This document shows positions 19,328 through 27,232 of a stretch of DNA of 64,000 nt, in pieces. The position numbers and the translations under genes are program-made. The DNA comes from Thiofilum flexile DSM 14609. Lineage in GTDB: Bacteria > Pseudomonadota > Gammaproteobacteria > Thiotrichales > Thiotrichaceae. The stretch spans positions 1 through 64,000 of the forward strand of contig NZ_KB904753.1 of assembly GCF_000380185.1 (NCBI RefSeq), given 5' to 3'. The stretch's first letter is position 1. Every line of letters starts with the position of its first letter. The notes below the pieces were generated by a model. It saw only the letters and a program-made list of their open reading frames with translations. It was not told where the DNA came from and searched no databases.

Positions 19328-19729
19328 ATGCTGCGGTATTTGTTGGATACCAATATGGTTATTTATACGATTAAAAATCGTCCGGCATCGGTACGTGAGG
19401 CATTTAAACGTTACGAAGGGCAGCTAGCTATTTCGACAGTGACATGGGGTGAGTTAATTTTTGGAGTAGAGCGCTCGTCACGTCCTGAGCAAAATCGTAA
19501 GGATATTGAGGGGTTGGCAGCACGTTTGGAGGTATTAATGTTTGATGATAGTGCAGCCGATCATTTTGGGCAGATTCGAGCCGAACTCTATGCGCTGGGT
19601 CAACCAATTGGCCCCTACGATATGATGATCGCAGGTCATGCCCGATCTCGTGGTTTAGTGCTAGTGACTAATAATACCCGTGAATTTAGTCGTGTAGCAG
19701 GGCTGCGTTTGGAGGGTTGGGTGAATTAA
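19328..19729 (+). CDS. vapC: VapC-type PIN-domain ribonuclease toxin
   Basis: The 133-residue PIN-domain protein has acidic active-site residues Asp7 (LLDTNMVIY), Glu42 (WGELIFG) and Asp98 (GPYDMMIAGHA), followed by the usual VTNNTREF box. VapC toxins cut RNA, often initiator tRNA, when freed from VapB. It directly follows vapB with no gap. All expected residues are present, so the toxin looks active. Confidence 0.9.
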   Translation: MLRYLLDTNMVIYTIKNRPASVREAFKRYEGQLAISTVTWGELIFGVERSSRPEQNRKDIEGLAARLEVLMFDDSAADHFGQIRAELYALGQPIGPYDMMIAGHARSRGLVLVTNNTREFSRVAGLRLEGWVN

Positions 19730-19837
19730 TTGGATTCAGATAGTATAGTGATCTATTATTTAGTTCGTATTTTGTTCGGGATTTACTTTAGAGAACTCGG
19801 AAAATCTTAGAGTAGCTAAAAATGGTAGGACTACATT

Positions 19838-20581
19838 ATGAGCAATAGTAGTAAGATTGAGTGGACTGAGCGGACGTGGAACCCAGTGACGGGATGTACC
19901 AAAATATCTCCTGGGTGTAAACACTGCTATGCTGAAACAATGGCGGTGCGCCTAAAGGCGATGGGAACACCAGGTTATAGTAATGGTTTTGAGCTATCAC
20001 TGATGCCAGATCGTTTGAGCGAGCCTTTACAGCGTAAAAAGCCCACTTTATATTTTGTAAACAGTATGTCAGACCTATTTCATGAGGATGTACCGTTTGC
20101 CTATATTGATCAAGTCATGCGGGTGATTCACCAAACTCCTCAGCATACCTATCAGATATTAACTAAACGCGCTGAGCGTATGGCAGAATATTATACTGAT
20201 CGAGTAATACCTCAGAATGTATGGCAAGGTGTTACAGTGGAGGATAAAAAATATGGTGTTCCACGTATAAATGCTTTACGTACAGTCAAAGCTAGAATTC
20301 GTTTTCTGTCAGTTGAGCCATTATTGGAGGATATAGGGGTAATTAATTTACAAGGTATTCATTGGGTGATTGTAGGGGGAGAAAGTGGTAGTCAGGCTCG
20401 CCCTATGCGTCCCGAATGGGCAGATAACGTCAGAATACAATGTGAAGCTCAAGGTGCGGCTTTCTTTTTTAAGCAGTGGGGCACGTGGGGTGCCGATGGT
20501 AAAAAGCGTAACAAGAATCTTAATGGACGTTTGCTTCATGGTAAACAATGGGATGGTTATCCACTTTCAGCGCATCCTTAA
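19838..20581 (+). CDS. Three-Cys-motif protein (phage Gp37/Gp68, DUF5131 family)
   Basis: The 247-residue protein opens with IEWTERTWNPVTGCTKISPG then CKHCYAE. Cys20, Cys27 and Cys30 form the C-x6-C-x2-C motif that names the group, and the motif resembles a radical-SAM iron-sulfur site. Other family blocks are NSMSDLFHEDVPF, YQILTKRAERM, RFLSVEPLLE and VIVGGESG. Function is unproven; homologues occur in phages and mobile islands. ATG 19838 follows TAGGA by 8 bases. Its 3' end overlaps the convergent tcmP gene by 15 bases, the partner known to accompany this family. The neighbouring vapBC supports an accessory island. Confidence 0.88.
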   Translation: MSNSSKIEWTERTWNPVTGCTKISPGCKHCYAETMAVRLKAMGTPGYSNGFELSLMPDRLSEPLQRKKPTLYFVNSMSDLFHEDVPFAYIDQVMRVIHQTPQHTYQILTKRAERMAEYYTDRVIPQNVWQGVTVEDKKYGVPRINALRTVKARIRFLSVEPLLEDIGVINLQGIHWVIVGGESGSQARPMRPEWADNVRIQCEAQGAAFFFKQWGTWGADGKKRNKNLNGRLLHGKQWDGYPLSAHP

Positions 20582-21484
20582 ATGATTGCGTATAATATCA
20601 TTAGCTACTCGTTTTGCTAGATCAGTAGCTTTTTGTCCTTTATTGGAAACGCAAAGGAATAAAGAAAATTGCTGTACACCTGTCACGGGTAGGGGTACTG
20701 GTTGAGCTACATAGTGAAATAAGCTTGATAAACGCTGATGTACATAGTTTTCTAATTCTTTAATACTAGCAGTTCGAGTAGTCTTATTAGAAAAGCCCCC
20801 AAATAAGTCCCCTTGCTTATCGGTATACTCATTTGAGTAAAAAATACGCTGCCACTCATCAGTGCCAAAAATAGTGTTAATCCGTTGTTTTTTATAATTT
20901 TCTATATTATCAAACTCTATTGATGTATTACGATACAGGCCAGAAAGAGAAAATAAAAACCATAAGTCTGTTTTCTCAGTAGCATTGATTTGTTGTAAGG
21001 TAGACCACTCAACACCTAAACCATAAGGATCAAGAAATAAAACTGCTCGCGTAAGGTAGCTAGCTCTACCCATTAGGTAGGTGTGAATAATGCTTGAAAG
21101 CTGATTGTTAGCATCAGCATGATAAAGTTTAATTCGATCTTTTAAGTGTTTGTATTCTTCAGATTGTACAATTTCTTGCAAACGCTCATAGTGTTTCTTC
21201 TTCTTTTCAATAAAGTGATAACTAGCGAATGCTGGTTGAGTAGCCAAGGCAATACGAGCTGATCCATCTAAAATGTCTACTTCCTTTTCTTCGTTAAATA
21301 AAGGGGCTGCTTCTTGTATGATCTGCTCGCGTTCGCCTGTACCTGCAAAAGCATCGATATACATTAGTTGAAAGGGATTTTCCCTTGTGGGTTGATATTG
21401 TAGAGCTTTGGTATAAAAGGAGAGGTAATCACGTAAAATAGCCAGTTTAATTTCAGTCCATGCACCACCAAATTTATGAGCCAT
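20567..21484 (-). CDS. tcmP: Three-Cys-motif partner protein TcmP
   Basis: The 305-residue protein starts with FGGAWTEIKLAILRDYLSFY and has YIDAFAGTGERE, the TcmP signature that resembles a methyltransferase SAM loop. Later VLFLDPYGLGVEW resembles the catalytic motif region of such enzymes. TcmP proteins are defined by their pairing with three-Cys-motif proteins; the biochemical role is unknown. Here the two genes converge and share 15 bp at their 3' ends instead of forming one operon. The ATG at 21484 has AAAGG 7 bases upstream. It is lower in GC than most neighbours, which fits recent gain. Confidence 0.85.
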   Translation of the reverse strand: MAHKFGGAWTEIKLAILRDYLSFYTKALQYQPTRENPFQLMYIDAFAGTGEREQIIQEAAPLFNEEKEVDILDGSARIALATQPAFASYHFIEKKKKHYERLQEIVQSEEYKHLKDRIKLYHADANNQLSSIIHTYLMGRASYLTRAVLFLDPYGLGVEWSTLQQINATEKTDLWFLFSLSGLYRNTSIEFDNIENYKKQRINTIFGTDEWQRIFYSNEYTDKQGDLFGGFSNKTTRTASIKELENYVHQRLSSLFHYVAQPVPLPVTGVQQFSLFLCVSNKGQKATDLAKRVANDIIRNHLRMR

Positions 21485-21870
21485 ATTTCGCCTTTCTCAT
21501 GTTTAGAGCACTATTAGTACTTGGTAAAGAATAGATTCAATACTATTGAAAATTCTACTTTTTTGATTAAAAGTTTGTCAACTTATTGATTGTGTGCAAA
21601 ATTTGTACAATAGAACTAACATCTAAAGGCATTATGATAAAAACAAGAAAAAATCGACTAGCGAGCTGATTTGTCTGACCTTCTGTTGGCGCACGGTCTC
21701 AATATGTGGCAGGATAGCGACAATAAGCCCCTTGTCGTTAACAATGGCATAGTGGGAAAGTATTTTGTTATCTTAAGCAACCATTAAAATCCAGCGCGCC
21801 AAAACTAATAAAGCAATAGTATAGTCATGAGTGTTGTCCGCAGTAGTACCACTGTAAAGGTAGTTATATT
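21485..21870. other. Intergenic region upstream of tcmP and mtnA, with possible gene remnant
   Basis: This holds promoters for the divergent tcmP and mtnA. An AT-rich part includes ATTGT...ACAAT symmetry near 21590-21612. On the minus strand about 21667-21760 reads IVNDKGLIVAILPHIETVRQ, which resembles the C-terminal part of DUF3368 PIN-type toxins. No start or intact frame remains, so it is at most a remnant. Confidence 0.35.
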
Positions 21871-22926
21871 ATGTTGAATAATGTTAAGAACCAACATGAT
21901 TCCATTCGAGCCGTAGAGTGGAAAAATGACCATCTCATTCTCCTTGATCAGCGCAAACTACCGCATAATGAGCAGTATATTGAATTATATAGTGCAGAAG
22001 ATGTGGCAGAAGCCATTCGTAATATGGTGGTACGCGGCGCACCTGCTATTGGGATTGCGGCAGCCTATGCACTGGTCTTAGCCGCTCGTAAAAGCTATAA
22101 ACAATACCCCAATGACTGGCGTAATCGTCTAGAAATCGAAAAGGATATTCTAGCTAATGCTCGCCCTACCGCAGTCAGTTTAAAGTGGGCACTCAAACGT
22201 ATGTGTGATGCGCTACTGCGGATTGATGGTGATCCTATTGCTACTTTATTAGAACTTGCGAAAACCATTCATAGCCGCGACATTGCCGCGAATTATCAAA
22301 TGGGGCAGCTTGGTGCTCAATTAATTGACTCGGCTCACGGCTTAATTACCCATGGTAATACCGGATCATTAGCTACAGGCGGCTATGGTACGGCCTTGGG
22401 TGTGATTCGTAGCGCCTATGCTGATGGTAAGTTTGAGCGTATTTATGTGGGTGAAACTCGTCCTTGGTGGCAAGGCTCACGTCTGACCGCTTGGGAATTG
22501 GGCAAAGATCATATTCCTTATAAATTAGTCCCTGATAGTGCTATGGCGGCACTGATGGGAACTAAGCGTATTGCTGCTGTCATTGTTGGAGCAGATCGTA
22601 TTGCTGCTAATGGCGATGTGGCGAATAAGATTGGCACCTATAGTTTGGCGGTGAATGCGCGTTATCATGGCATAAAGTTTATAGTAGTCGCGCCGACCAG
22701 TACCATTGATTTAGCTACCCTGACGGGGAATGATATTCCCATTGAAGAGCGCTCTATTGATGAGGTCTTACAAGTGGGTAATCAGCGTATTGCAGCACCG
22801 GGTGCTGATGCGTGGAATCCCTCTTTTGATGTGACACCCGCTGAGCTTATTGATGTGCTGGTGACAGAAAAAGGTGTCATCTATCATCCTAGTACTGAAA
22901 AACTTGCCCAACTCATGCAAGCGTGA
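21871..22926 (+). CDS. mtnA: Methylthioribose-1-phosphate isomerase
   Basis: MtnA converts methylthioribose-1-phosphate to methylthioribulose-1-phosphate in methionine salvage. The 351-residue product has MVVRGAPAIGIAAAYAL, ATGGYGTALGVIRSA, ETRPWWQGSRLTAWEL and GADRIAANGDVANKIGTY, which places it firmly in the family. The catalytic Asp in GADRI is present. However, the motif normally written THCN reads THGN, with Gly at residue 162 (bases 22354-22356) where the catalytic Cys is expected. Other mtn genes are not in the window. Activity is therefore uncertain although the fold is clear. Confidence 0.9.
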   Translation: MLNNVKNQHDSIRAVEWKNDHLILLDQRKLPHNEQYIELYSAEDVAEAIRNMVVRGAPAIGIAAAYALVLAARKSYKQYPNDWRNRLEIEKDILANARPTAVSLKWALKRMCDALLRIDGDPIATLLELAKTIHSRDIAANYQMGQLGAQLIDSAHGLITHGNTGSLATGGYGTALGVIRSAYADGKFERIYVGETRPWWQGSRLTAWELGKDHIPYKLVPDSAMAALMGTKRIAAVIVGADRIAANGDVANKIGTYSLAVNARYHGIKFIVVAPTSTIDLATLTGNDIPIEERSIDEVLQVGNQRIAAPGADAWNPSFDVTPAELIDVLVTEKGVIYHPSTEKLAQLMQA

Positions 22927-22944
22927 GCTACTAGGATTGGTCTT

Positions 22945-23286
22945 ATGTTATATCCAGTGAGTACTTTAGACGAATTGGCTGAGTACTCCAGTTTTGGGTT
23001 TGAAGTTCAAACAGAGCAGGGAATAGTGGATGGTTTTCTAGTAAAAACCGCAACCGATCAATACCTAGCTTATAAAAATCATTGCCCGCATCAGCATCTA
23101 CCCTTGAATTGGAATCCGCACCAATTTTTAGATAAAAATAATGAGCTAATTGTCTGTGCCATGCATTTGGCTTTGTTTGAGCTGGAAACGGGGCAGTGTG
23201 TTGCAGGGCCTTGTACGGGAAAATCATTGACCCCGCTATCTATTGAAATTAGAGATCGTGTAGTATGGCTATCTATTGAGTCTTAA
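22945..23286 (+). CDS. Small Rieske-type [2Fe-2S] protein
   Basis: The 113-residue protein has one Rieske domain: Cys47-x-His49 (CPHQ) and Cys71-x2-His74 (CAMHLALFELETGQC) supply the four cluster ligands. It resembles the ferredoxin-like Rieske proteins that accompany oxygenases or reductases, but no oxygenase gene is beside it. No signal peptide is seen. It lies 18 bp after mtnA and 11 bp before xerD on the same strand. Its partner is unknown. Confidence 0.85.
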   Translation: MLYPVSTLDELAEYSSFGFEVQTEQGIVDGFLVKTATDQYLAYKNHCPHQHLPLNWNPHQFLDKNNELIVCAMHLALFELETGQCVAGPCTGKSLTPLSIEIRDRVVWLSIES

Positions 23287-23297
23287 GGAAACCCTGT

Positions 23298-24230
23298 ATG
23301 GATACAGTGTTAAGGGGGTCTAATAGTAAAGCCCAATGCCAACAACAAACCCGTATTGATCAATTTCTAGATAATATTTGGGCTGAGCGTGGGGTAAGTC
23401 GCAATACCTTAGAAGCCTATGAGCGTGACTTACGTAGTCTATGCGCTTGGCTAAATGAGCGAGAAAAGTCACTAGAACAGGCTCAACAAGAAGATTTATT
23501 AGAGTTCTTAAGTTTTAAAGTGGGTAAGGGCGCTAAGGCTTCGAGTAATGCCCGCTTATTATCTAGCTTAAGACGTTTTTATCGTTACTTACTGCGTATT
23601 TCAGTATTAGAGGCTGACCCTACTGCCCTAATTGAATCCCCACGTCAAGGGCGAGTATTACCCGGAACCTTAACTGAAAACGAAGTAGAACGGTTACTGA
23701 GAGCACCGGATACTACACATCCGCTCGGCATCCGTGATCGGGCTATGTTGGAGTTACTTTATGCTACTGGGTTGCGAGTGTCTGAATTGGTGATGATTCG
23801 CCAAGATGAAATCTCACTCGAACAAGGTATTGTGCGTATCATCGGTAAAGGGCGTAAAGAGCGTTTAGTCCCTATGGGGGAAGAGGCATTGCATTGGTTA
23901 GTGCAATACTTGCGTGAGGCGCGGGAAGAACTGATGCAGGGCAAAGGCTATTGTGAGCAAATGTTTATTACCAGTCGCGGGGCAGGTATGACACGTCAAG
24001 CCTTTTGGTATGTGATTAAACGTTATGCCCTGAGTGCGAATATTCATAAAGACATTTCACCCCATACCTTAAGGCATGCGTTTGCGACCCATTTATTGAA
24101 TCATGGGGCGAACTTAAGGGTGGTACAGCTACTCTTAGGGCATAGCGATTTATCGACTACCCAAATTTATACGCATGTAGCACAAAGTCGCTTACAAGAA
24201 CTCCATCGTAAACATCATCCCCGTGGGTAG
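23298..24230 (+). CDS. xerD: Site-specific tyrosine recombinase XerD
   Basis: XerD acts with XerC at dif to resolve chromosome dimers. The 310-residue product has a SAM-like N-terminal DNA-binding domain (residues 20-105) and the catalytic set Arg160 (TGLRVSEL), Lys184, His256 and Arg259 (HTLRHAFATHLLNHG), His282 (LGHSDLSTTQIY) and Tyr291. SD AAGGAA precedes ATG 23298 by 7 bases. XerD commonly neighbours dsbC in gammaproteobacteria, as here. Confidence 0.93.
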   Translation: MDTVLRGSNSKAQCQQQTRIDQFLDNIWAERGVSRNTLEAYERDLRSLCAWLNEREKSLEQAQQEDLLEFLSFKVGKGAKASSNARLLSSLRRFYRYLLRISVLEADPTALIESPRQGRVLPGTLTENEVERLLRAPDTTHPLGIRDRAMLELLYATGLRVSELVMIRQDEISLEQGIVRIIGKGRKERLVPMGEEALHWLVQYLREAREELMQGKGYCEQMFITSRGAGMTRQAFWYVIKRYALSANIHKDISPHTLRHAFATHLLNHGANLRVVQLLLGHSDLSTTQIYTHVAQSRLQELHRKHHPRG

Positions 24231-24338
24231 TAAGTATACTCGCCACTGGGCGCGTGTTATGTTAGAAGGCGTTCATGAAAGCTAATTATAATAACGTGCT
24301 TATATTATTTCTAATCTTGTCTGGGATTTACACATACT

Positions 24339-25253
24339 ATGGCTAAAAACTTAGTACTAGCAGCCGTGTTGAGTGCTGCTTTGTCAACATTGACATGGGC
24401 TGAAGATAAACCTGCTACAGCTCCGGCTGAAGCCGCCGCACCGGCTGCTGCTACTGAAAAAGTGGCAACTACTCCAGCGACGACTGAAGCTGCTGCTGAG
24501 AAAGTGGCTGCTACGCCTGCAACAACGGAGGCCGCTGCACCTGTGGCTACCCCTGAAAAAACAGCATCTGCTCCAGCGGCTAGTGTTGACCCTGAAGTCG
24601 TCAAACAAATCACAGAACAATTGAAACCCTTATTCGGTTCAGCACCGGATAGTGTTAAACCAACTCCTATAGCAGGTGTCTATGCGGTGAGTTTTGGTAT
24701 GGAGTTACTTTATAGTAGCCCCGATGGGCGTTATGTTTTCAGTGGCGACTTAATTGATAGCAAAAGTCGTACTAACTTATCTGAAAATGCCCGCGCTTCA
24801 GGTCGCAAAGCGGTGATGGACAAAGCAGATCTAAGTAAGACCATTACCTTTAAAGCTAAAGGTGAGGAAAAATACGCGATTTCGGTATTTACCGATGTGT
24901 CTTGCCCCTATTGTGTGAAGCTGCACCATGAAGTGCCGAAACTCAATGATCTAGGCGTAACTGTGCATTATTTTGCCTATCCACGTGCAGGTGTTGGCTC
25001 AGGGCCTTATAAACAAATGGTGTCCGCGTGGTGCAGTGCTGATCCTATGAAGGCGATTAGTGAGCTGAAAGATGGTAAAACGATTGATCCTAAAGACTGC
25101 ACCAATCCAGTTGCTGATCATTACAATCTAGGTCAAAAAGTAGGGGTAACAGGTACGCCTGCGATTGTGACGCAAGATGGGGTAATGATTGCAGGATACC
25201 GTCCGGCGCGTGAAATGTTTGAGGCTTTAGAAGAGAGTAAGGTTGCGCAATAG
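24339..25253 (+). CDS. dsbC: Thiol:disulfide isomerase DsbC with an extended Ala/Thr/Glu-rich linker
   Basis: DsbC reshuffles wrong disulfides in the periplasm. A signal peptide ends near residue 21 (LSTLTWA). Residues 22-82 are an Ala/Thr/Pro/Glu-rich stretch with near-repeats of EKVATTPATTEAAA and EKVAATPATTEAAA. A dimerisation domain follows at about 85-150 and a thioredoxin domain with active site CPYC at 189-192 plus cis-Pro motif GVTGTPAIV. Further Cys residues in AWCSADP and DCTN match DsbC. At 304 residues it is longer than E. coli DsbC (236) because of the linker. Confidence 0.92.
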   Translation: MAKNLVLAAVLSAALSTLTWAEDKPATAPAEAAAPAAATEKVATTPATTEAAAEKVAATPATTEAAAPVATPEKTASAPAASVDPEVVKQITEQLKPLFGSAPDSVKPTPIAGVYAVSFGMELLYSSPDGRYVFSGDLIDSKSRTNLSENARASGRKAVMDKADLSKTITFKAKGEEKYAISVFTDVSCPYCVKLHHEVPKLNDLGVTVHYFAYPRAGVGSGPYKQMVSAWCSADPMKAISELKDGKTIDPKDCTNPVADHYNLGQKVGVTGTPAIVTQDGVMIAGYRPAREMFEALEESKVAQ

Positions 25254-25303
25254 CCTTCTGTTATACTAGGTAATCCGTTATACTTTGGCGCTTAACGGTA
25301 GGT

Positions 25304-25495
25304 AAGCAGAAGAGACTGTTGGGGGTAAACTCAGACAGCACCGAAGGCGCAATTCCGCCCGGAAACGCTCAGGTAAAAGGACTGTTTGCTAATCACGCTC
25401 GGCGTGTAAGTTAACTCTGGAGAGTAGTGCTAAACGCACTCACCGAAGGGTAGTAACTGTGAATTCACAGGAATCTCTCAGGTTTCAGGACAGAG
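25304..25495 (+). promoter_or_regulatory. Tandem glycine riboswitch
   Basis: Aptamer 1 spans about 25304-25390, with P1 arms AAGCA/TTGCT and core pieces CACCGAAGG and CTCAGGTAAAAGGAC. Aptamer 2 spans about 25415-25495, with P1 arms CTCTG/CAGAG and core pieces CACCGAAGG and CTCTCAGGTTTCAGGAC. These are the conserved glycine riboswitch blocks. It precedes gcvT and a strong terminator hairpin. Glycine binding should therefore let transcription continue into the glycine cleavage operon. Confidence 0.95.
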
Positions 25496-25530
25496 GGGCG
25501 GCAGATACAGCTGTGTCTGCCGCCCCTTTT
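25495..25530 (+). terminator. Riboswitch expression-platform terminator before gcvT
   Basis: GGGGCGGCAGA (25495-25505) pairs with TCTGCCGCCCC (25516-25526), followed by TTTT. The first bases overlap the 3' P1 strand of aptamer 2 (CAGAG), so folding of the ligand-bound aptamer would compete with the terminator. This gives an ON switch in the presence of glycine. Confidence 0.85.
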
Positions 25531-25555
25531 GTTTGTTGGCTTTGGGAGATTATCG

Positions 25556-26641
25556 ATGCAACGCACCCCTTTTTATATAAAACACCTCGAAGCAGGTGCC
25601 AAAATGGTGGATTTCGCGGGTTGGGAAATGCCGATTCATTACGGCTCACAACTCCAAGAACACCATGATGTCCGCACCGATGCAGGCATGTTTGACGTAT
25701 CACACATGACCATTTTAGACCTTGAGGGGGCGGACGCTAAACCTTTCCTCTTAAAGCTACTCGCTAATAATGTTGATAAACTTAAAGAATCCGGCAAAGC
25801 CCTCTATAGCTGCATGCTAAATGAGCAAGGCGGCGTCATTGATGACCTCATTGTTTATTACCTCACCGATACTAAATACCGCATTGTGGTCAATGCCGCG
25901 ACCCGCGAAAAAGATATTGCGTGGATGAATGAACAACTAAAACCCTTTAATGCCACGCTGACTTTCCGTAGTGATTTAGCCATGATCGCGGTGCAAGGCC
26001 CGAATGCACGTGACAAAGTATTAGGTATGATGCCCGCCCACGAAGTGGCGATTGCGGAGCCTTTAAAGCATTTCTATGGCGCATTTATTAATGACTGGTT
26101 CATAGCTCGCACGGGTTATACCGGCGAAGATGGGTTTGAAATGATGTTCCCCGCAACTCAAGCACCTAAAGTATGGGATGCGTTATTAGCCGCAGGTATC
26201 AAACCGATTGGCTTGGGCGCACGCGATACCTTGCGTTTAGAAGCGGGTATGAATCTATATGGCTTGGATATGGATGAAACGACCTCGCCGCTCACCTCAG
26301 GATTGGGTTGGACGATTGGTTGGCAACCTGCCGAGCGTGATTTTATCGGACGTAAAGCCTTAGAAGCTGAAAAAGCAGCGGGTGTGCAGCAGCGTTTTGT
26401 CGGTTTAGTACTAACAGGCAAGGGCGTATTGCGTAGCCATATGAAAGTGGTTTGTAGTCAAGGCGAGGGTGAAACCACCAGCGGCACCTTTTCCCCCACC
26501 CTTAAAGAATCGATTGCGTTCGCTCGTATTCCAGCGGGTACGGAGACCGAATGCCAAGTGGATATTCGGGGCAAATTACAATCGGCGCGTATTGTAAAGC
26601 CTAACTTTGTCCGCTTTGGTAAATCAGTGTTAGATGTGTAA
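25556..26641 (+). CDS. gcvT: Glycine cleavage system T protein (aminomethyltransferase)
   Basis: GcvT releases ammonia and passes the methylene group from lipoyl-bound aminomethyl to tetrahydrofolate. The 361-residue product starts at ATG 25556 ([10 protein letters not shown]) with GGGAGA upstream. Signatures are [34 protein letters not shown] and the folate-site Asp region [13 protein letters not shown]. An earlier in-frame start at 25529 falls in the terminator tail and is rejected. It is the first gene of the gcvT-gcvH-gcvP unit. Confidence 0.95.
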   Translation: MQRTPFYIKHLEAGAKMVDFAGWEMPIHYGSQLQEHHDVRTDAGMFDVSHMTILDLEGADAKPFLLKLLANNVDKLKESGKALYSCMLNEQGGVIDDLIVYYLTDTKYRIVVNAATREKDIAWMNEQLKPFNATLTFRSDLAMIAVQGPNARDKVLGMMPAHEVAIAEPLKHFYGAFINDWFIARTGYTGEDGFEMMFPATQAPKVWDALLAAGIKPIGLGARDTLRLEAGMNLYGLDMDETTSPLTSGLGWTIGWQPAERDFIGRKALEAEKAAGVQQRFVGLVLTGKGVLRSHMKVVCSQGEGETTSGTFSPTLKESIAFARIPAGTETECQVDIRGKLQSARIVKPNFVRFGKSVLDV

Positions 26642-26668
26642 CAGAGTGAGTTTGTTCTCTGAAAGATT

Positions 26669-26755
26669 ACCCCTCCCCAACCCTCCCCTTGGTAGGAGAG
26701 GGCGTTGGTTTTACCTCTTCCCCTGTCAAGGGGTAGATCGAGAGGGGGTTTTAGT
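26669..26755. repeat. C-rich palindromic intergenic repeat
   Basis: CCCCTCCCCAACCCTCCCC begins an imperfectly self-complementary block, with CCCTCC...GGAGAGGG at 26681-26702 and TCCCCTGTCAAGGGG further on. Such C-rich dispersed repeats are common between genes in many proteobacteria. Only this copy is visible in the window, so its repeated nature is inferred. Confidence 0.5.
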
Positions 26756-26814
26756 AACCTTCGCAAGAACCGTATTATTTTTCCCCTTAATCTTATTCTC
26801 TCTTGGAGATCATC

Positions 26815-27207
26815 ATGAGCAATGTATTAGCTAATTTAAAGTATTCCGAATCACATGAATGGTTACTCGATAATGGTGATGGCACCGTGACGGTGGGTAT
26901 TACCGATCATGCACAGGCCTTATTAGGTGATTTAGTGTTTGTGGAAGTGCCTGAAGTGGGTAGCACCTTTGCCGTTGGTGATGAGTGTGGCGTGGTGGAG
27001 TCAGTGAAAGCCGCCTCTGACCTTTATGCGCCTGTATCCGGTGAAGTGACCGAAGTTAATGAAGCACTAGGGGATAGCCCTGAATCCGTGAATGCAGATC
27101 CTTATGGTGCGGGTTGGATTTTTAAAGTGAAATTAGCCGATAAAGCTCAACTCGCTAGCCTCATGGATGCAGCAGCTTATCAAGCACTCTTAGACAGTGA
27201 AGCGTAA
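26815..27207 (+). CDS. gcvH: Glycine cleavage system H protein
   Basis: The 130-residue H protein carries a lipoyl arm that shuttles intermediates between P, T and L proteins. The lipoylated Lys is Lys65 in [10 protein letters not shown]. Family elements [24 protein letters not shown] and [10 protein letters not shown] are present. ATG 26815 has GGAG 6 bases upstream. It sits 25 bp before gcvP. Confidence 0.97.
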   Translation: MSNVLANLKYSESHEWLLDNGDGTVTVGITDHAQALLGDLVFVEVPEVGSTFAVGDECGVVESVKAASDLYAPVSGEVTEVNEALGDSPESVNADPYGAGWIFKVKLADKAQLASLMDAAAYQALLDSEA

Positions 27208-27232
27208 TCGATTGATTTGAAGGTGTAACATT

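Noticed and set aside
24311-24620. Minus-strand Ala/Val-rich ORFs opposite dsbC
   Set aside because: They are shadows of the low-complexity linker and have no ribosome site.
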